Position numbers and translations under genes: made by a program. Below are positions 1 through 9,671 of a DNA stretch of 64,000 bases, in pieces. Each line of letters opens with the position of its first letter. Within the stretch, counting starts at the first letter, position 1. A model generated the notes under the pieces. That model saw nothing but the letters and a program-made list of their open reading frames with translations, was not told the origin of the DNA and did no database searches. The stretch is from Synechococcus sp. WH 8101 (lineage in GTDB: Bacteria; Cyanobacteriota; Cyanobacteriia; PCC-6307; Cyanobiaceae), in the NCBI RefSeq assembly GCF_004209775.1, contig NZ_CP035914.1, positions 1,054,001 through 1,118,000 on the forward strand, in the 5' to 3' direction.

Positions 1-1994
1 CCATCGACAATCCAATATTGATGTTGCTCGCTGTCGTATCCGCTTGTGTTCGCCGGGATCGGCACCGACACCAGATAGGGCTCTCCCCAGAGCTGCAGAA
101 AGGGCGCCAGGGCTTTCACTCGGCTTTTCACATCCCGACGCAGCAACAGCCGGGATTCCGAGGTCAAGGAGCCGGTGTTCAACAGGCGCGGTTCCTTCAA
201 GTACACCGCTGCCGCGACCCGATCCATGCCGGTGCGCAGAGGCACCCCTGCAGCTCCGGAGTAGTGGTTGTAAATGTTGCGATCGCCTTCGGGGAAATCA
301 AATTCCTCCACCGTCGTCGGTGCCACGGCATAGGGCGATGGCAACAAGCCGAAATAGAGCGCGGCCCGACCGATCGGCACATGCTCTTTCACGTCGGCGG
401 CGCTGATCTGCAGGGCGGGGTTGCCTTCAATTCGGGTCGAGAGGCCCAGATCGCTGATGAAATATTCCGGCAGGCCATCGGCGGCCCGGGTGTTCACCGG
501 GCTCATCGTGAAGCCGAAGCCATGGGTGAACACGAAATGGCGGTTCAGCCAGGTGCGGGAGCGATCGGGCAGGGAGGCCTGATCCAGCTCCCGGGCCGCC
601 AGGATCACCTGCTGGCGGTTGTCGGTGTCGTTCTGGAGTTGATAGCGATCCACCGCCGCGTTGGAGAAGCGGTAATACACCCGCAACTGCTGCAACTGGC
701 GGTTGGTGGCCAGCAGCGGTTGGCTGTCCCAGAGGCGGATGTTGCGCAGGGTGCTCGCCCCTGTCTCCAGATCGGCCGGTTGCAAGCGCGAGGAGGGATT
801 GATCTCGCGGCTGCTGATCGCGTCGAGTTGAAAAGCCCGTCGAGTGGCGGCAATCGCCCGCTCCAGATAGGGCGTTTCCAGCATCAGTTCCCGCGGCTTC
901 ACGACCAGCCACTGCATCGGTGGCACCAGCAACAGTTCCGCCAACAGCGCCAGCGCCGCCACGGTTGCCACGATCAGGCGCAGGCGTCGGCGCCGGATCG
1001 CAGCCGGGATCGGCACCACCAGAACCGCCAACAGGGCAAAGGCGATCGCTGCCAGTTGCCGCAGGGGCAGCACCAGATGCACATCGAGCCAGCCGGCGCC
1101 AGCCACCACGCCATCCTGTGACCAGAGCAACTGATGGCGCGACAGCCAGAGCAGGGCTGCGAACAACAGGCACACCAGGGCGAGCAGGGGACGTAGACGT
1201 TGTCGTTCGGCCCGGTTGAGGCCCGGAAAGGCCCAATCCGTCAGTCCGGGGATGCGGCTGAGACGGGCCCAGAGGCTGGTGCTCAGGGTGAGCAGCAGTT
1301 GGATCAGCAGCAGTTCGAGCCCGAGGGCGATCGCCGAATAGCGTCCGAGGCCGAAGCTCACATCGGCGCCGAGCAGGGGTTCGCGTTCGCCCAGGGATGG
1401 GATCGTCAGGGCCAGCGCCCAGAGCCCCCAGGCGCGCCCCGCCGTGATGCAGAGGCAGACGCTGCCGAGCCCATGGGCCAGCTGCAGGCCACCTTTCGGC
1501 CTGAGGCCCAACCCCAGGCTCACACTCAGGAGCACCAGGGCCAGTCCGGCCGGCCAGCCGGGCTGGATCGGCACGCTCCACCACTGACTCAGGGCAAAGG
1601 GATCGACCAGGGCCAGCCAGGTGAGCCGCAGCACCATCGTCAGACTCGAGGCCGCCACCAGCAGACAGGCGGCGAGGGCGAGTCCGTAGCGCCAGCCCTG
1701 CAGGGCCCACAGTCCCGGAGTCGTGGCCTGCGCAATGGCCTGTCTGGGGTGGGGGTCAGGCTCGGCGAGCCGCAACCAGCGCCAGCGCCACAGCAGCGTG
1801 GCAGCGGCGATCAGGGCGGCTCCAGCGAAGGCGAGGGTCTGGAGCAGCCAGCGCAGAGCGAGCACGCTCTGCAATTGGAATTGGGCAAACCAGGCCCATT
1901 CGATTCGCAGCCGCAACAGCAGCCACACCACGAGTAGGGCCAGGGCCATCCATGCACCGACTCGCAGGGCTCCGGTCCGCTTCCTGATCAGCAC
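1..1994 (-). CDS. UPF0182 family large membrane protein (3' end cut by the window edge)
   Basis: Reading minus-strand codons from a GTG at 1994 gives an uninterrupted frame of about 664 codons that runs off the left edge. The start is a positively charged stretch, then a long hydrophobic helix followed by RIEWAWFAQF, which is the UPF0182 (COG1615) N-terminal signature. The last codons in the window read EQHQYWIVDG, matching the conserved soluble domain of the family. Members are about 900 residues with seven or so N-terminal membrane segments and a large extracytoplasmic part; the function is unknown. A TTG at 2009 is an alternative start; a TGA lies just upstream of it. It follows ftsH on the same strand by about 30 bases. 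Family assignment is firm, function is not. Confidence 0.85.
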   Translation of the reverse strand, partial: MLIRKRTGALRVGAWMALALLVVWLLLRLRIEWAWFAQFQLQSVLALRWLLQTLAFAGAALIAAATLLWRWRWLRLAEPDPHPRQAIAQATTPGLWALQGWRYGLALAACLLVAASSLTMVLRLTWLALVDPFALSQWWSVPIQPGWPAGLALVLLSVSLGLGLRPKGGLQLAHGLGSVCLCITAGRAWGLWALALTIPSLGEREPLLGADVSFGLGRYSAIALGLELLLIQLLLTLSTSLWARLSRIPGLTDWAFPGLNRAERQRLRPLLALVCLLFAALLWLSRHQLLWSQDGVVAGAGWLDVHLVLPLRQLAAIAFALLAVLVVPIPAAIRRRRLRLIVATVAALALLAELLLVPPMQWLVVKPRELMLETPYLERAIAATRRAFQLDAISSREINPSSRLQPADLETGASTLRNIRLWDSQPLLATNRQLQQLRVYYRFSNAAVDRYQLQNDTDNRQQVILAARELDQASLPDRSRTWLNRHFVFTHGFGFTMSPVNTRAADGLPEYFISDLGLSTRIEGNPALQISAADVKEHVPIGRAALYFGLLPSPYAVAPTTVEEFDFPEGDRNIYNHYSGAAGVPLRTGMDRVAAAVYLKEPRLLNTGSLTSESRLLLRRDVKSRVKALAPFLQLWGEPYLVSVPIPANTSGYDSEQHQYWIVD

Positions 1995-2022
1995 CCGCCG
2001 GCCGCTCAATGACCCAGCTCAA

Positions 2023-3828
2023 CTACCCAACGGTAGGGGCGGTGGCGGTTTCGTCGATGCCTGCCAGGGCGAGAAAGCGGTCGGTGTGCAGGGTCTCCTC
2101 TTCGATCAGGGCCTCCACCAGCCGATCCATCACCTCCCGTCGACAGCGCAGGAGCGCCATCGCCTGATCCAGCGCCGCCTGGGCCAGCTGGCGCACCTGC
2201 AGATCGATTTCCCGACCCGTGCGCTCGGCGTAGGCCGGACGGGTTTGGATCAGATCGCGGCCGAGAAACACCTCATGGCCGGCGCCCTCGAGGGCCACCG
2301 GACCGAGGCTGGAGAAGCCGAAGCGGGTCACCATTTCCCGCGCCAGTTGACTCACCATCTGCAGATCGCCCGAGGCTCCCTGGGTCACTTCGCTGAGGCC
2401 GAAGACCACGGTTTCCGCGGCCCGACCACCCAGGGCCACCACCAGGCGGGCCTGCAGGGTGGCGCGGCTGATCAGGCCGGAATCGAGTCGCTCTTCATCG
2501 GGCCAGAAGCGAGTGAAGCCGCCCACGCCGCCACTGCGTGGCAACAGCGTCACCTTGTCGACCCTGTCGGCATGGGGGGTGAGCGCCGCCACCAGAGCGT
2601 GGCCGATTTCGTGATAAGCGATCAGGCGCTTCTTGGCGCTGTCCTGCAGCGGTGCGGCGGTGAGCCCCATCGTGATCCGCTCCAGGGCGGCCTCGATCTG
2701 GGCATCACCGATCGCGCTCACCTCTTGCCTTGCCGTGAGGATCGCCGCCTCATTGAGCAGATTGGCAAGGTCGGCGCCGGAGAAGCCCGGGGTGCGCCGG
2801 GCCCAGTCTTGAAGCGAGACCTCTGGAGCCAGGGGGCGGGTGCGGGCATGCACCCCCAGGATCGCTTCGCGGCCCTTGCGATCGGGAAGGTCGACGTGGA
2901 TGCGCCGATCAAAACGGCCCGGGCGCATCAGGGCCGTGTCGAGCACGTCGGCCCTGTTGGTGGCCGCCAGCAGGATCACACCGGAGTTGTCGGCGAAACC
3001 GTCCATTTCGGTGAGCAGCTGGTTGAGCGTCTGCTCCCGCTCATCGTTCCCGCCGCCGATGCCGGCGCCGCGCTGACGCCCCACCGCATCGATCTCGTCG
3101 ATGAACACGATGCAGGGAGCTTTCTCTTTGGCTTTTTTGAAGAGATCTCGGACGCGGCTGGCGCCCACGCCCACAAACAACTCCACGAATTCGGAGGCGG
3201 CCATCGAGAAGAACGGCACGCCCGCTTCACCGGCGATCGCTTTGGCCAGCAGGGTCTTGCCAGTGCCGGGGGGGCCCACCAACAACACGCCGCGGGGAAT
3301 CTTGGCGCCGATCTGAATGAAGCGTTCCGGTGTCTTCAGGAAGGTCACAACCTCCTGCAGTTCTTCTTTGGCTTCATTGATGCCGGCCACATCTTCAAAG
3401 CGGATCGTCACCTCCTCCTGGGATTTCACCCGCGCCTGGCTGCGACCGAAGCCCATGGCGCGATTGGCCACCTGGGCGGAGCGCCGCAACAGCAAGGAGA
3501 GCCCCACCACGATCAGGGCGATCAGGGCGAGATTGCCGGCCAGGCCTGCGAGGGCCTGCTCCTGGCGGACATCTTTCACCGTGAGCGGGATGCCCGCCGC
3601 CTCGGCGGTGCGCAGCACCTGCTGGTCGTTGGCAAAGATCGGCACGGTGGAGGAGCGCCCATCCGGGTAGTGCACGATCACTTCGCGCCTGGCGGGAACG
3701 AGCTGCAGATCTTTCACCTTGCCGGCCTTGATCTGGCTGAGAAGCTCGCTGTAGGTCGGTGGCGGCTCGGGCTTGAAACGTGCCAAGGGATCTGCACGCT
3801 GTGCGGGGTCCGGTTGACCTGAACTCAC
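2023..3828 (-). CDS. ftsH: FtsH-family ATP-dependent zinc metalloprotease
   Basis: Membrane-anchored AAA+ protease that extracts and degrades membrane proteins; in cyanobacteria FtsH complexes turn over damaged photosystem II subunits. About 601 residues from GTG 3828. One predicted membrane helix lies near residues 97-114. Walker A GPPGTGKT is near 185-192, Walker B VFIDEID near 241-247, the second region of homology around RPGRFDRR near 302-309, and the zinc site HEIGH near 406-410. The usual alanine of HEAGH is isoleucine here. Only one membrane helix is visible where many FtsH have two, so this resembles a short-N-terminus paralogue. Longer upstream starts are rejected because they would run through rpmF on the opposite strand. 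Which FtsH1-4 paralogue it is cannot be settled by eye. Confidence 0.93.
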   Translation of the reverse strand: MSSGQPDPAQRADPLARFKPEPPPTYSELLSQIKAGKVKDLQLVPARREVIVHYPDGRSSTVPIFANDQQVLRTAEAAGIPLTVKDVRQEQALAGLAGNLALIALIVVGLSLLLRRSAQVANRAMGFGRSQARVKSQEEVTIRFEDVAGINEAKEELQEVVTFLKTPERFIQIGAKIPRGVLLVGPPGTGKTLLAKAIAGEAGVPFFSMAASEFVELFVGVGASRVRDLFKKAKEKAPCIVFIDEIDAVGRQRGAGIGGGNDEREQTLNQLLTEMDGFADNSGVILLAATNRADVLDTALMRPGRFDRRIHVDLPDRKGREAILGVHARTRPLAPEVSLQDWARRTPGFSGADLANLLNEAAILTARQEVSAIGDAQIEAALERITMGLTAAPLQDSAKKRLIAYHEIGHALVAALTPHADRVDKVTLLPRSGGVGGFTRFWPDEERLDSGLISRATLQARLVVALGGRAAETVVFGLSEVTQGASGDLQMVSQLAREMVTRFGFSSLGPVALEGAGHEVFLGRDLIQTRPAYAERTGREIDLQVRQLAQAALDQAMALLRCRREVMDRLVEALIEEETLHTDRFLALAGIDETATAPTVG

Positions 3829-3914
3829 GGCAACACTGCGTTGGCGGCAGCCTAGCGATTTGACGGAGAGACTCTCGGCAGGAGAAGATCGTCGTTTGGC
3901 AGAAATCGCCGGCG

Positions 3915-4091
3915 ATGGCCGTACCCAAGAAGAAAACCTCCAAGAGCAAGCGCAACCAGCGCCACGCCGTGTGGAAAGCAAAAGCGGCCACCGCAGCCCA
4001 ACGGGCTCTCTCGATCGGCAAATCGGTGCTGAGCGGTCGTGCCCAAGGGTTCGTGTATCCCGTTGATGAATCAGCCGACGCTGACGCCTGA
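3915..4091 (+). CDS. rpmF: 50S ribosomal protein L32
   Basis: A 58-codon frame begins [17 protein letters not shown] and ends DESADADA, a clear bacterial/plastid L32. It is a small basic protein of the large ribosomal subunit near the peptidyl transferase centre. It is divergent from ftsH, and the 86 bases between the two starts must hold both promoters. The usual zinc-binding cysteine pairs of some L32 proteins are absent, as is common in cyanobacteria. Confidence 0.95.
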   Translation: MAVPKKKTSKSKRNQRHAVWKAKAATAAQRALSIGKSVLSGRAQGFVYPVDESADADA

Positions 4092-4099
4092 CCGGTTGC

Positions 4100-5083
4100 T
4101 CACCTGAGCTGCACCTCACGAACCCGGCGGGTTTCCGTGAGGTGCACCACGACAGCCACATCCCTTGGGTTTTGCAAGACCGTTTCAGGGATGGCCGTTT
4201 CAATCATCCGTACAAAACCCTCCAGTTCCTCTGCAGGGAGACGGATGCCGGTGCGTTGCTCCATCGCCTGTTCCTGCTCTTCCTTCCAGCGGCGCGATGC
4301 GCTTGGAGAGGGAGCCTTCAAGTGCCAGAGCTCGTCGAGGCAATCCCAGATCGGCTGGTAGCGCTCCAGTTGGCTCAGGGCCTGCGCTCGCCACTGCCGT
4401 TCGGCGTCGCTCAACAGCAACGTGCTGATCGCCTCGAAGGGCTCCGTCGTGGCGTGCCCCGGGCTGGCGCCGAGAAACCAGCCCTCCAGTAGCACAACCT
4501 GGGCGCTTTGCTGATGCCAACCGCTGCGGTCGCCTCGGCCTGCGCGCAGCGATTTTTCAAACTGCGGCATCCTTAACTCACCGCTGCGCCGCCAGCGCTC
4601 CAGGCTGGCGTCCAATAGCCCCAGGTCATGGCTGCCTGGCAAGGCGCGGGGCACGCCCCAGGGGTTCCCAGCCATCGCCTGCTCCAGCTGCTCCCCCGGC
4701 CAGTAGAAATCGTCGATGGACACCACGGCGACCGGTAGGTCCAGGACGGCTGAGGCGCTGGCCAGCCACCGCGCCAGGGTGCTCTTGCCGCAACCGGGTA
4801 GGCCGCTCAGCCCGACCAAATGGCGCTCCCCATCACGGCAGTGCCGCTCCAGCGCCGTGAGCAGGGGCAGGGCGACGGCCCAGACCCATGGCTCCGCCAC
4901 CGGATGCCCCCAGGCTTGGTGCTGAAACGCTGCGCCACCCCGTTGCTGCCAGCGCTCGAGCCAGCGGTCGGCATCCTCCACCTCCAGGGCCGCGAGCAGA
5001 TCCGCCAGTCCGGGAACGGCATCGATGGCGAAGCTGGGCTGGCGTTCAGGACCCAAGTTTGTAGGCCTCCAGCACCACGGCAT
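4100..5083 (-). CDS. D-glycerate 3-kinase (GLYK-like P-loop kinase)
   Basis: P-loop kinase of the uridine-kinase-like fold. The nucleotide loop GLPGCGKST lies near residues 94-102, followed by VSIDDFYWPGEQL and PGSHDLGLLDA, the pattern of plant/cyanobacterial GLYK, which phosphorylates D-glycerate to 3-phosphoglycerate as the last step of the photorespiratory pathway. Length of 327 is typical. The start is uncertain: ATG 5083 overlaps the upstream Ycf20-like gene by 38 bases, while TTG 5056 overlaps by 11 and also looks plausible. It is the last gene of a minus-strand run HAD phosphatase - Ycf20-like - kinase. A phosphatase and glycerate kinase together suggest a carbon-salvage context, which is inference. 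Confidence 0.82.
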   Translation of the reverse strand: MPWCWRPTNLGPERQPSFAIDAVPGLADLLAALEVEDADRWLERWQQRGGAAFQHQAWGHPVAEPWVWAVALPLLTALERHCRDGERHLVGLSGLPGCGKSTLARWLASASAVLDLPVAVVSIDDFYWPGEQLEQAMAGNPWGVPRALPGSHDLGLLDASLERWRRSGELRMPQFEKSLRAGRGDRSGWHQQSAQVVLLEGWFLGASPGHATTEPFEAISTLLLSDAERQWRAQALSQLERYQPIWDCLDELWHLKAPSPSASRRWKEEQEQAMEQRTGIRLPAEELEGFVRMIETAIPETVLQNPRDVAVVVHLTETRRVREVQLR

Positions 5084-5378
5084 ACACCACGCCGATGCGC
5101 AGATTGTCGAGGGCGAGCCAGGCCAGGGGCCAGGGTTCCGCCTGAACGCGGGTGCGCAGCCGCACCATCACCTCGATCATCGCCACCAGGCCGAACACCA
5201 CCAGCGGACGCTGACCGATTTTCTGCAGGTAGTAGCTGGTGAGGTTGTTGCCAAGAAAAAAGCCGATCAGCAGGGTGAGCACGCCCACACTGCGCCGTCG
5301 CCACGGCCCCACAAAGCTCAGCAGCACGTGGTTGCCCAGGCGTTCCTGAAGCCGTTCGTAGCGGGTGAGCTGCGGCAC
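5046..5378 (-). CDS. Ycf20-like (DUF565) membrane protein
   Basis: From a GTG two bases after the stop of the upstream phosphatase gene, 110 codons read MPQLTRYERLQERLGNHV, then PWRRRSVGVLTLLIGFFLGN, the characteristic DUF565/Ycf20 core, followed by one or two more hydrophobic segments. The family is found across cyanobacteria and plastids; a role in thermal energy dissipation has been reported for algal and plant members. Length matches the family. Longer versions of this frame upstream are antisense artefacts of the phosphatase gene. Confidence 0.8.
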   Translation of the reverse strand: MPQLTRYERLQERLGNHVLLSFVGPWRRRSVGVLTLLIGFFLGNNLTSYYLQKIGQRPLVVFGLVAMIEVMVRLRTRVQAEPWPLAWLALDNLRIGVVYAVVLEAYKLGS

Positions 5379-5380
5379 GA

Positions 5381-6172
5381 TCAGTTGCCGTCGGCCAGAA
5401 GGGACTGCAGATACTCCAGCGTCACCACCCCGCTCGGGCAAGGGGGCCCTGACCATTGCCGCGCTGGTGCCTCCGCTTCGCCGAGATGCTCGAAGGCAGC
5501 TGGATGGGATGCACCGGCTGGTGCACCGTTGCGGAGCCTGGCCTGCAATCGCTCCTCCCAGGCAGAGGGGGTGAGCAGGCAGCGCAAGCCCGCTGCGCTG
5601 GCGGAGAGCAGCCCCGCCTCGGAATCCTCGATCGCCACCACGCCCTCGCAGGCCACACCGCTGCGTTCCAGGGCGAGTTGATAAGGGGCCGGATCGGGCT
5701 TGGCGACAGCGACATCGTCGGCGCTGATCAGGCCCGCGAAGGGATGCCCCTCCGCTGCAAAGACCCCTGTCAGCAGGGCGTGCACCGAGGCGGCGCCGCT
5801 GCTGGTGACGATCCATTGCCTCACCCCCGCCTCTTGCAGCGCTGCGATCAGGCGCGCCACCCCCGGCCGCAGAGCGATCGCGCCGCTACGGGAGCGCGCC
5901 AGGTAGTGCTTCTGCTTCAAGGCGCGCAACTGGTCGAGTCGTGTGGCGTCGAGCGCTTCCCCCCGCTCGGCGGCATAGGCCGCCATGCGCTGGCGCCCCC
6001 CTGCAATCGCGAGCAGCTCGGCGTAGAGGGTTCGGTCCCAATGCCAGTCGAGCCCCGCCTCGTGGAATGCGGCATTGAAGGCGGGGCGATGTCCCTCCAG
6101 TTCGGTGTCTGCCAGCGTCCCATCCACATCCCAGAACACGGCCTGCAGTTCAGCCACTTGGATCCCCCCCAT
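5381..6172 (-). CDS. HAD-superfamily phosphatase, CbbY/Gph-like
   Basis: Haloacid-dehalogenase hydrolase, subfamily with an N-terminal helical cap. Motif I FWDVDGTLADTE is at the N terminus, motif II is the serine region VTSSGAA, the lysine of motif III falls in VAKPDPAPYQLAL, and motif IV is VAIEDSEAGLLSA. Family members dephosphorylate small phospho-sugars such as phosphoglycolate or xylulose-1,5-bisphosphate; the substrate cannot be read from sequence. ATG 6172 is chosen; ATG 6211 and GTG 6157 are alternatives. It is divergent from recJ and heads the run with the Ycf20-like and glycerate kinase genes. Confidence 0.82.
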   Translation of the reverse strand: MGGIQVAELQAVFWDVDGTLADTELEGHRPAFNAAFHEAGLDWHWDRTLYAELLAIAGGRQRMAAYAAERGEALDATRLDQLRALKQKHYLARSRSGAIALRPGVARLIAALQEAGVRQWIVTSSGAASVHALLTGVFAAEGHPFAGLISADDVAVAKPDPAPYQLALERSGVACEGVVAIEDSEAGLLSASAAGLRCLLTPSAWEERLQARLRNGAPAGASHPAAFEHLGEAEAPARQWSGPPCPSGVVTLEYLQSLLADGN

Positions 6173-6226
6173 CGGAAGGCCAGCTTGAAGCAGGACCCAC
6201 AATGCAGGCACGTTCAGGCGTGGACC

Positions 6227-8131
6227 TTGGCTGCAGCAACCCAGGGATCACGCCATCCACAGGTCTGGCAGCTGCCCCCCGCCTGCGGTGAGGATCCCCT
6301 TGCGGGTGTGCCCCTGCCCCTGCCGCTACGGGCCGTGCTGGCCAGGCGCGGCCTGAACCGGGCCCAGGTGGAGGAGTTGCTCCAGATGCCGCCTCTCCCT
6401 GAGGCCACCGAGCACTTCCCCCAGCTCGCCGTTGCTGTCCGTCGCCTGCGCCGCGCCTGCGACGGCGCTGAAGCGGTGGCGATCTGCGGCGATTACGACG
6501 CCGATGGCATGACCAGCACCGCCCTGTTGATCCGGGCCCTCCGCGCGCTCGGTGCCCATCCGGTGGCGGCGATCCCCAGTCGCATGGACGATGGCTATGG
6601 CTTGAACCCGGGCATGGTCGAGCGCTTGCACGGCGAGGGGATTCGCCTGCTGGTGACAGTCGACAACGGGGTGTCCGCCACTGAAGCGCTGATGGCAGCA
6701 GCCCAGCGCGGTATGGAGGTGATCCTCACGGACCACCACACCCTGCCCTCCCCGCCACCGGAGGCTCTGGCTTTGATCCATCCGGCCACCACCCCCGAGG
6801 CGTCGCCCTATCGCGGTCTGGCTGGGGTGGGGCTCGCCTATGTGCTCGGCCATGCGCTCGCACAGGCGATGGGGCAGCTGGAGGCGATCGAGACGGCGCG
6901 CGATCTGTTCTGTGTTGGCACCATCGCCGATATGGCACCGCTCACTGGAGCCAATCGCAGCTGGTTGCGCCAGGGTTTGGCCACGCTCCATCGCAGTCGT
7001 TGCGAGGGGCTGCGCGCCTTGCAGCAACTCGCCGGCCTGGAGGAGACGCCCCTGCGCGCTGATGCCATCGGCTTTCAGATCGCGCCTCGGATCAACGCGG
7101 TGGGCCGGCTCGGCGATCCCCGCCTGGTGGTGGAGCTGCTCACGGCCGACGACCCCGGGGAAGCGATCGAGCTGGCGCGTCAATGCGATGCCCTCAACCG
7201 GCAGCGGCGGGAATTGTGTGATGCGATCGAGGCGGAGGCGCTGGCGCTGTTGGATGCCGATGGCGACAGCCTGGCGCCGTTTCTGCTGCTCGCCCAGGGG
7301 CATTGGCACCATGGCGTCATCGGCATCGTCGCTTCTCGCCTGATGGAGCGCTTCCAACGCCCGGTGGCCCTGCTCGCGGGGGAGGGCGAGGGGCGCCTGC
7401 GCGCCTCCGTGCGGGCACCGGAGGGTTTTGCCGTCGATCAGGCGCTCACCACTTGCGCCGAGCACCTCGAGCGTTACGGCGGCCATCCCGCTGCGGGAGG
7501 ATTCACCGTGCGGGCGGAGGCGGTGCACGCGCTGCACGACCAGCTCAACGGCCTCGCCCTGGCCTGGCAGCAGAGCCAGCCCCTGGGCCAACCGGTTCGC
7601 CCGGAAGCCCTGCTGACGCTGGACCAGATCGATCGACGCTTCTGGCAGCAACTGCTCGCCCTGGAGCCTTTCGGTGTGGGCCATCGCTCCCCAGTGTTCT
7701 GGGCGCGCGACTGCCAGGTGCTCGAGGAGCGGCGATTGCGCGGCGGTCACCTGCGCCTGAGCCTGCGGCAGGGTGAGGCCCGCTGCGAAGGAATCGCCTG
7801 GCGATGGGAGTCGCCCGGGCCCGTTCCCGAGCGGCTGGATCTCGCCTTTCGCGTCGGTCTGAACCGCTGGAACGGTGAGGAACGGCTGCAGTTGGAGATC
7901 CTGGCCCTGCGCCAGCATCACCCCGAGATCCGTCTGCAACGCGCCAAGCAGACCTATGTCTGCCGGCGCTGTGGTGAGCAGCAACTGGAGCTGCGCAACC
8001 CCTCGGGGGATCGGATCCACGCCCATCGGCTGCCGAATGGCGCGATCCGCAGCGATGACTGTCGCGCCGAGCACGCCTACGTGGCCGGACTGCTGCAAGA
8101 TGCGGCCATCGGACTCGGTCTTCAACCATGA
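6227..8131 (+). CDS. recJ: Single-stranded-DNA-specific exonuclease RecJ
   Basis: DHH-family 5'-to-3' single-strand exonuclease of recombination and mismatch repair. Motif I ICGDYDADGMTSTALL and the DHH motif LTDHHTLP are present, followed by the DHHA1 GGHPAAGGF motif and a C-terminal OB-like region. No ATG is available near the conserved N-terminal segment VWQLPPACGEDPL; TTG 6227 is the best start (about 634 residues). The reading frame is open much further upstream, but that part is antisense to the HAD gene. The C-terminal 50 residues carry CRRCGEQQLELR, a possible extra zinc knuckle common to cyanobacterial RecJ. The stop overlaps the ClC start by four bases. Confidence 0.9.
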   Translation: MAAATQGSRHPQVWQLPPACGEDPLAGVPLPLPLRAVLARRGLNRAQVEELLQMPPLPEATEHFPQLAVAVRRLRRACDGAEAVAICGDYDADGMTSTALLIRALRALGAHPVAAIPSRMDDGYGLNPGMVERLHGEGIRLLVTVDNGVSATEALMAAAQRGMEVILTDHHTLPSPPPEALALIHPATTPEASPYRGLAGVGLAYVLGHALAQAMGQLEAIETARDLFCVGTIADMAPLTGANRSWLRQGLATLHRSRCEGLRALQQLAGLEETPLRADAIGFQIAPRINAVGRLGDPRLVVELLTADDPGEAIELARQCDALNRQRRELCDAIEAEALALLDADGDSLAPFLLLAQGHWHHGVIGIVASRLMERFQRPVALLAGEGEGRLRASVRAPEGFAVDQALTTCAEHLERYGGHPAAGGFTVRAEAVHALHDQLNGLALAWQQSQPLGQPVRPEALLTLDQIDRRFWQQLLALEPFGVGHRSPVFWARDCQVLEERRLRGGHLRLSLRQGEARCEGIAWRWESPGPVPERLDLAFRVGLNRWNGEERLQLEILALRQHHPEIRLQRAKQTYVCRRCGEQQLELRNPSGDRIHAHRLPNGAIRSDDCRAEHAYVAGLLQDAAIGLGLQP

Positions 8132-9495
8132 GCCTGGATACACGACGAAGCAAGGGGCTCTTCCCGGGCCTGATCGAGAGCCCTGCTTCGGCGCTTCCTT
8201 CGCTCATCCGCCACCTGATCGGTCTGATCGTGGTGGGGTTGCTGATCGGCCTCGCCTGCTGGCCCCTCAATCTCACCGACACGGTGCAGGACCAGCTTTA
8301 TCGCCTGCTTCCCACCCGCAGCGATCGCCCCTGGAGCCTGGTCGGCGTCTTGATCGCCTTGATGCCGATCGTGGTGATGCCTGTTCTGCTGTTGCTGCAG
8401 CGCGGCCCTTGGAAGGATGGCGCCGGTTCTGGAATTCCCTCCACCATGAATGGCCTGGAGGACCCCAGCAAACTGCCCAAGGCGATGGCGGCAGCGGGAA
8501 CCGTGCAGCGGGGTGTGCTCTGGGGAATCGCCACCGTGGCCATGTTTCCCCTCGGCCGGGAGGGTCCCGTGGTGCAGTTCGGTGCCGCCGTGGCCCGTGC
8601 TGCCCACCAACGCCTGGCGGGCTGGTTGCCGAGTCTCACCGAGCGTCAGATGGTGGCGATCGGCGGTGGTGCCGGCCTGGCCGGTGGTTTCAACACACCC
8701 TTGCTCGGGGCGGTGTTCGCCCTGGAGGAACTCACCGCCGACTATTCGATCATCACGCTCTGGCCCGCCCTGGTGATCAGCGTCGCCGCCGCGGGTTTCA
8801 GCCATTGGGGCGGTGAGCCGATCTTCGGTCTCGGTGTGATCAATGTGATGGTTCCAGAGGAGGAGCAGCTGTTGATCGCCCTGCCGGTGGGTCTCGTGGG
8901 CGGCCTGGTGGGCGGCTTCTTCAATAAGGGCCTGGTCTGGTCCACCGGCCGATTGATGGAGGTGGTGAAGCGCCGGCCGATCCGCGTCGGTGTGTTGCTC
9001 GGTGGTGGGCTGGCGCTTCTGGCGCTGCTCAGCTGGGGCACCAGCAGCTCCGATGGCGAAGCGCTGATTCGCCAGTTGATGGATGAAGGACTCCCCAACA
9101 TCGATCCCGCCGGCGGACAGATCGCGGCGGGCCTCACCAGCCTCTGGATCACCGTGGTGCGCGTGATCGCTCCGATGATTGCCCTCGCGCCTGGGGTGCC
9201 TGGCGGTCTGATCGACCCGTCACTCACCTTTGGGGCAGTCGTGGGCTACACCGTCTGCGCCATTCTCGGCGTCAGTCAGCATCTCGGCATTGCCCTGGGC
9301 ATGGCAGCGGGTCTGGCGGGAGCGACCCAGCTGCCGTTGGTATCGATTGTGTTTGCCTGGCGACTCACTGGAGACCAGCAACTGTTTGCCGGTGTGGTGC
9401 TCGCCGCTGTGATCGCCGCCTATGTGGGCCGGCTTGTGGCACGCCAGCCCGTGTATCACGCCCTCGGCGCGCTTCAGAGGGCGCCGCGACGGTAG
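8128..9495 (+). CDS. ClC-family chloride channel or Cl-/H+ antiporter
   Basis: A 455-residue polytopic membrane protein with the ClC anion-pathway motifs [16 protein letters not shown] and a GxxxP-type motif in [11 protein letters not shown]. The glutamate in GREGP corresponds to the gating glutamate of antiporters, and another glutamate follows in [12 protein letters not shown], so proton-coupled exchange is possible. There is no C-terminal CBS domain. The start ATG overlaps the recJ stop (ATGA), suggesting translational coupling. The 3' end overlaps the antisense psb30 gene by 22 bases. Confidence 0.88.
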   Translation: MSLDTRRSKGLFPGLIESPASALPSLIRHLIGLIVVGLLIGLACWPLNLTDTVQDQLYRLLPTRSDRPWSLVGVLIALMPIVVMPVLLLLQRGPWKDGAGSGIPSTMNGLEDPSKLPKAMAAAGTVQRGVLWGIATVAMFPLGREGPVVQFGAAVARAAHQRLAGWLPSLTERQMVAIGGGAGLAGGFNTPLLGAVFALEELTADYSIITLWPALVISVAAAGFSHWGGEPIFGLGVINVMVPEEEQLLIALPVGLVGGLVGGFFNKGLVWSTGRLMEVVKRRPIRVGVLLGGGLALLALLSWGTSSSDGEALIRQLMDEGLPNIDPAGGQIAAGLTSLWITVVRVIAPMIALAPGVPGGLIDPSLTFGAVVGYTVCAILGVSQHLGIALGMAAGLAGATQLPLVSIVFAWRLTGDQQLFAGVVLAAVIAAYVGRLVARQPVYHALGALQRAPRR

Positions 9496-9581
9496 AAGAG
9501 GATAAAGATCACGGCGGGGCCGGCCAGGGTGATCAGGGCCAGGGCAGCGAAATTGGCGATCAGGTGAAAATCGATTCCCAT
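9474..9581 (-). CDS. psb30: Photosystem II reaction centre protein Psb30 (Ycf12)
   Basis: A 35-codon minus-strand frame starts [19 protein letters not shown] and ends in a [15 protein letters not shown] tail. The single membrane helix followed by GPAVIF and RRG-L at the C terminus matches Psb30/Ycf12, a peripheral low-mass PSII subunit next to cytochrome b559 and PsbJ. It is too short for usual ORF cut-offs. Its last 22 bases lie opposite the end of the ClC gene, so transcripts converge. Confidence 0.85.
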   Translation of the reverse strand: MGIDFHLIANFAALALITLAGPAVIFILFYRRGAL

Positions 9582-9671
9582 TGGATGGCGCGGTGAAGCG
9601 GTGCAATCGTCGCATCAGGCTACGGGGCCTGCAGCCTTAGGCCGGCCCGCTCGCCCTGCCACTGTGATGGC

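Noticed and set aside
427-1710. Long minus-strand open frame of over 400 codons in the UPF0182 region
   Set aside because: Its composition is dominated by Gly, Ala, Pro and Arg with no motif; the parallel frame has the UPF0182 membrane protein, so this is a GC-rich shadow.
1723-3822. Plus-strand open frame of about 700 codons opposite ftsH
   Set aside because: Antisense to clear FtsH motifs; long antisense frames are expected at high GC.
6326-8143. Minus-strand open frame opposite recJ
   Set aside because: No motif, and recJ on the other strand has all DHH motifs.
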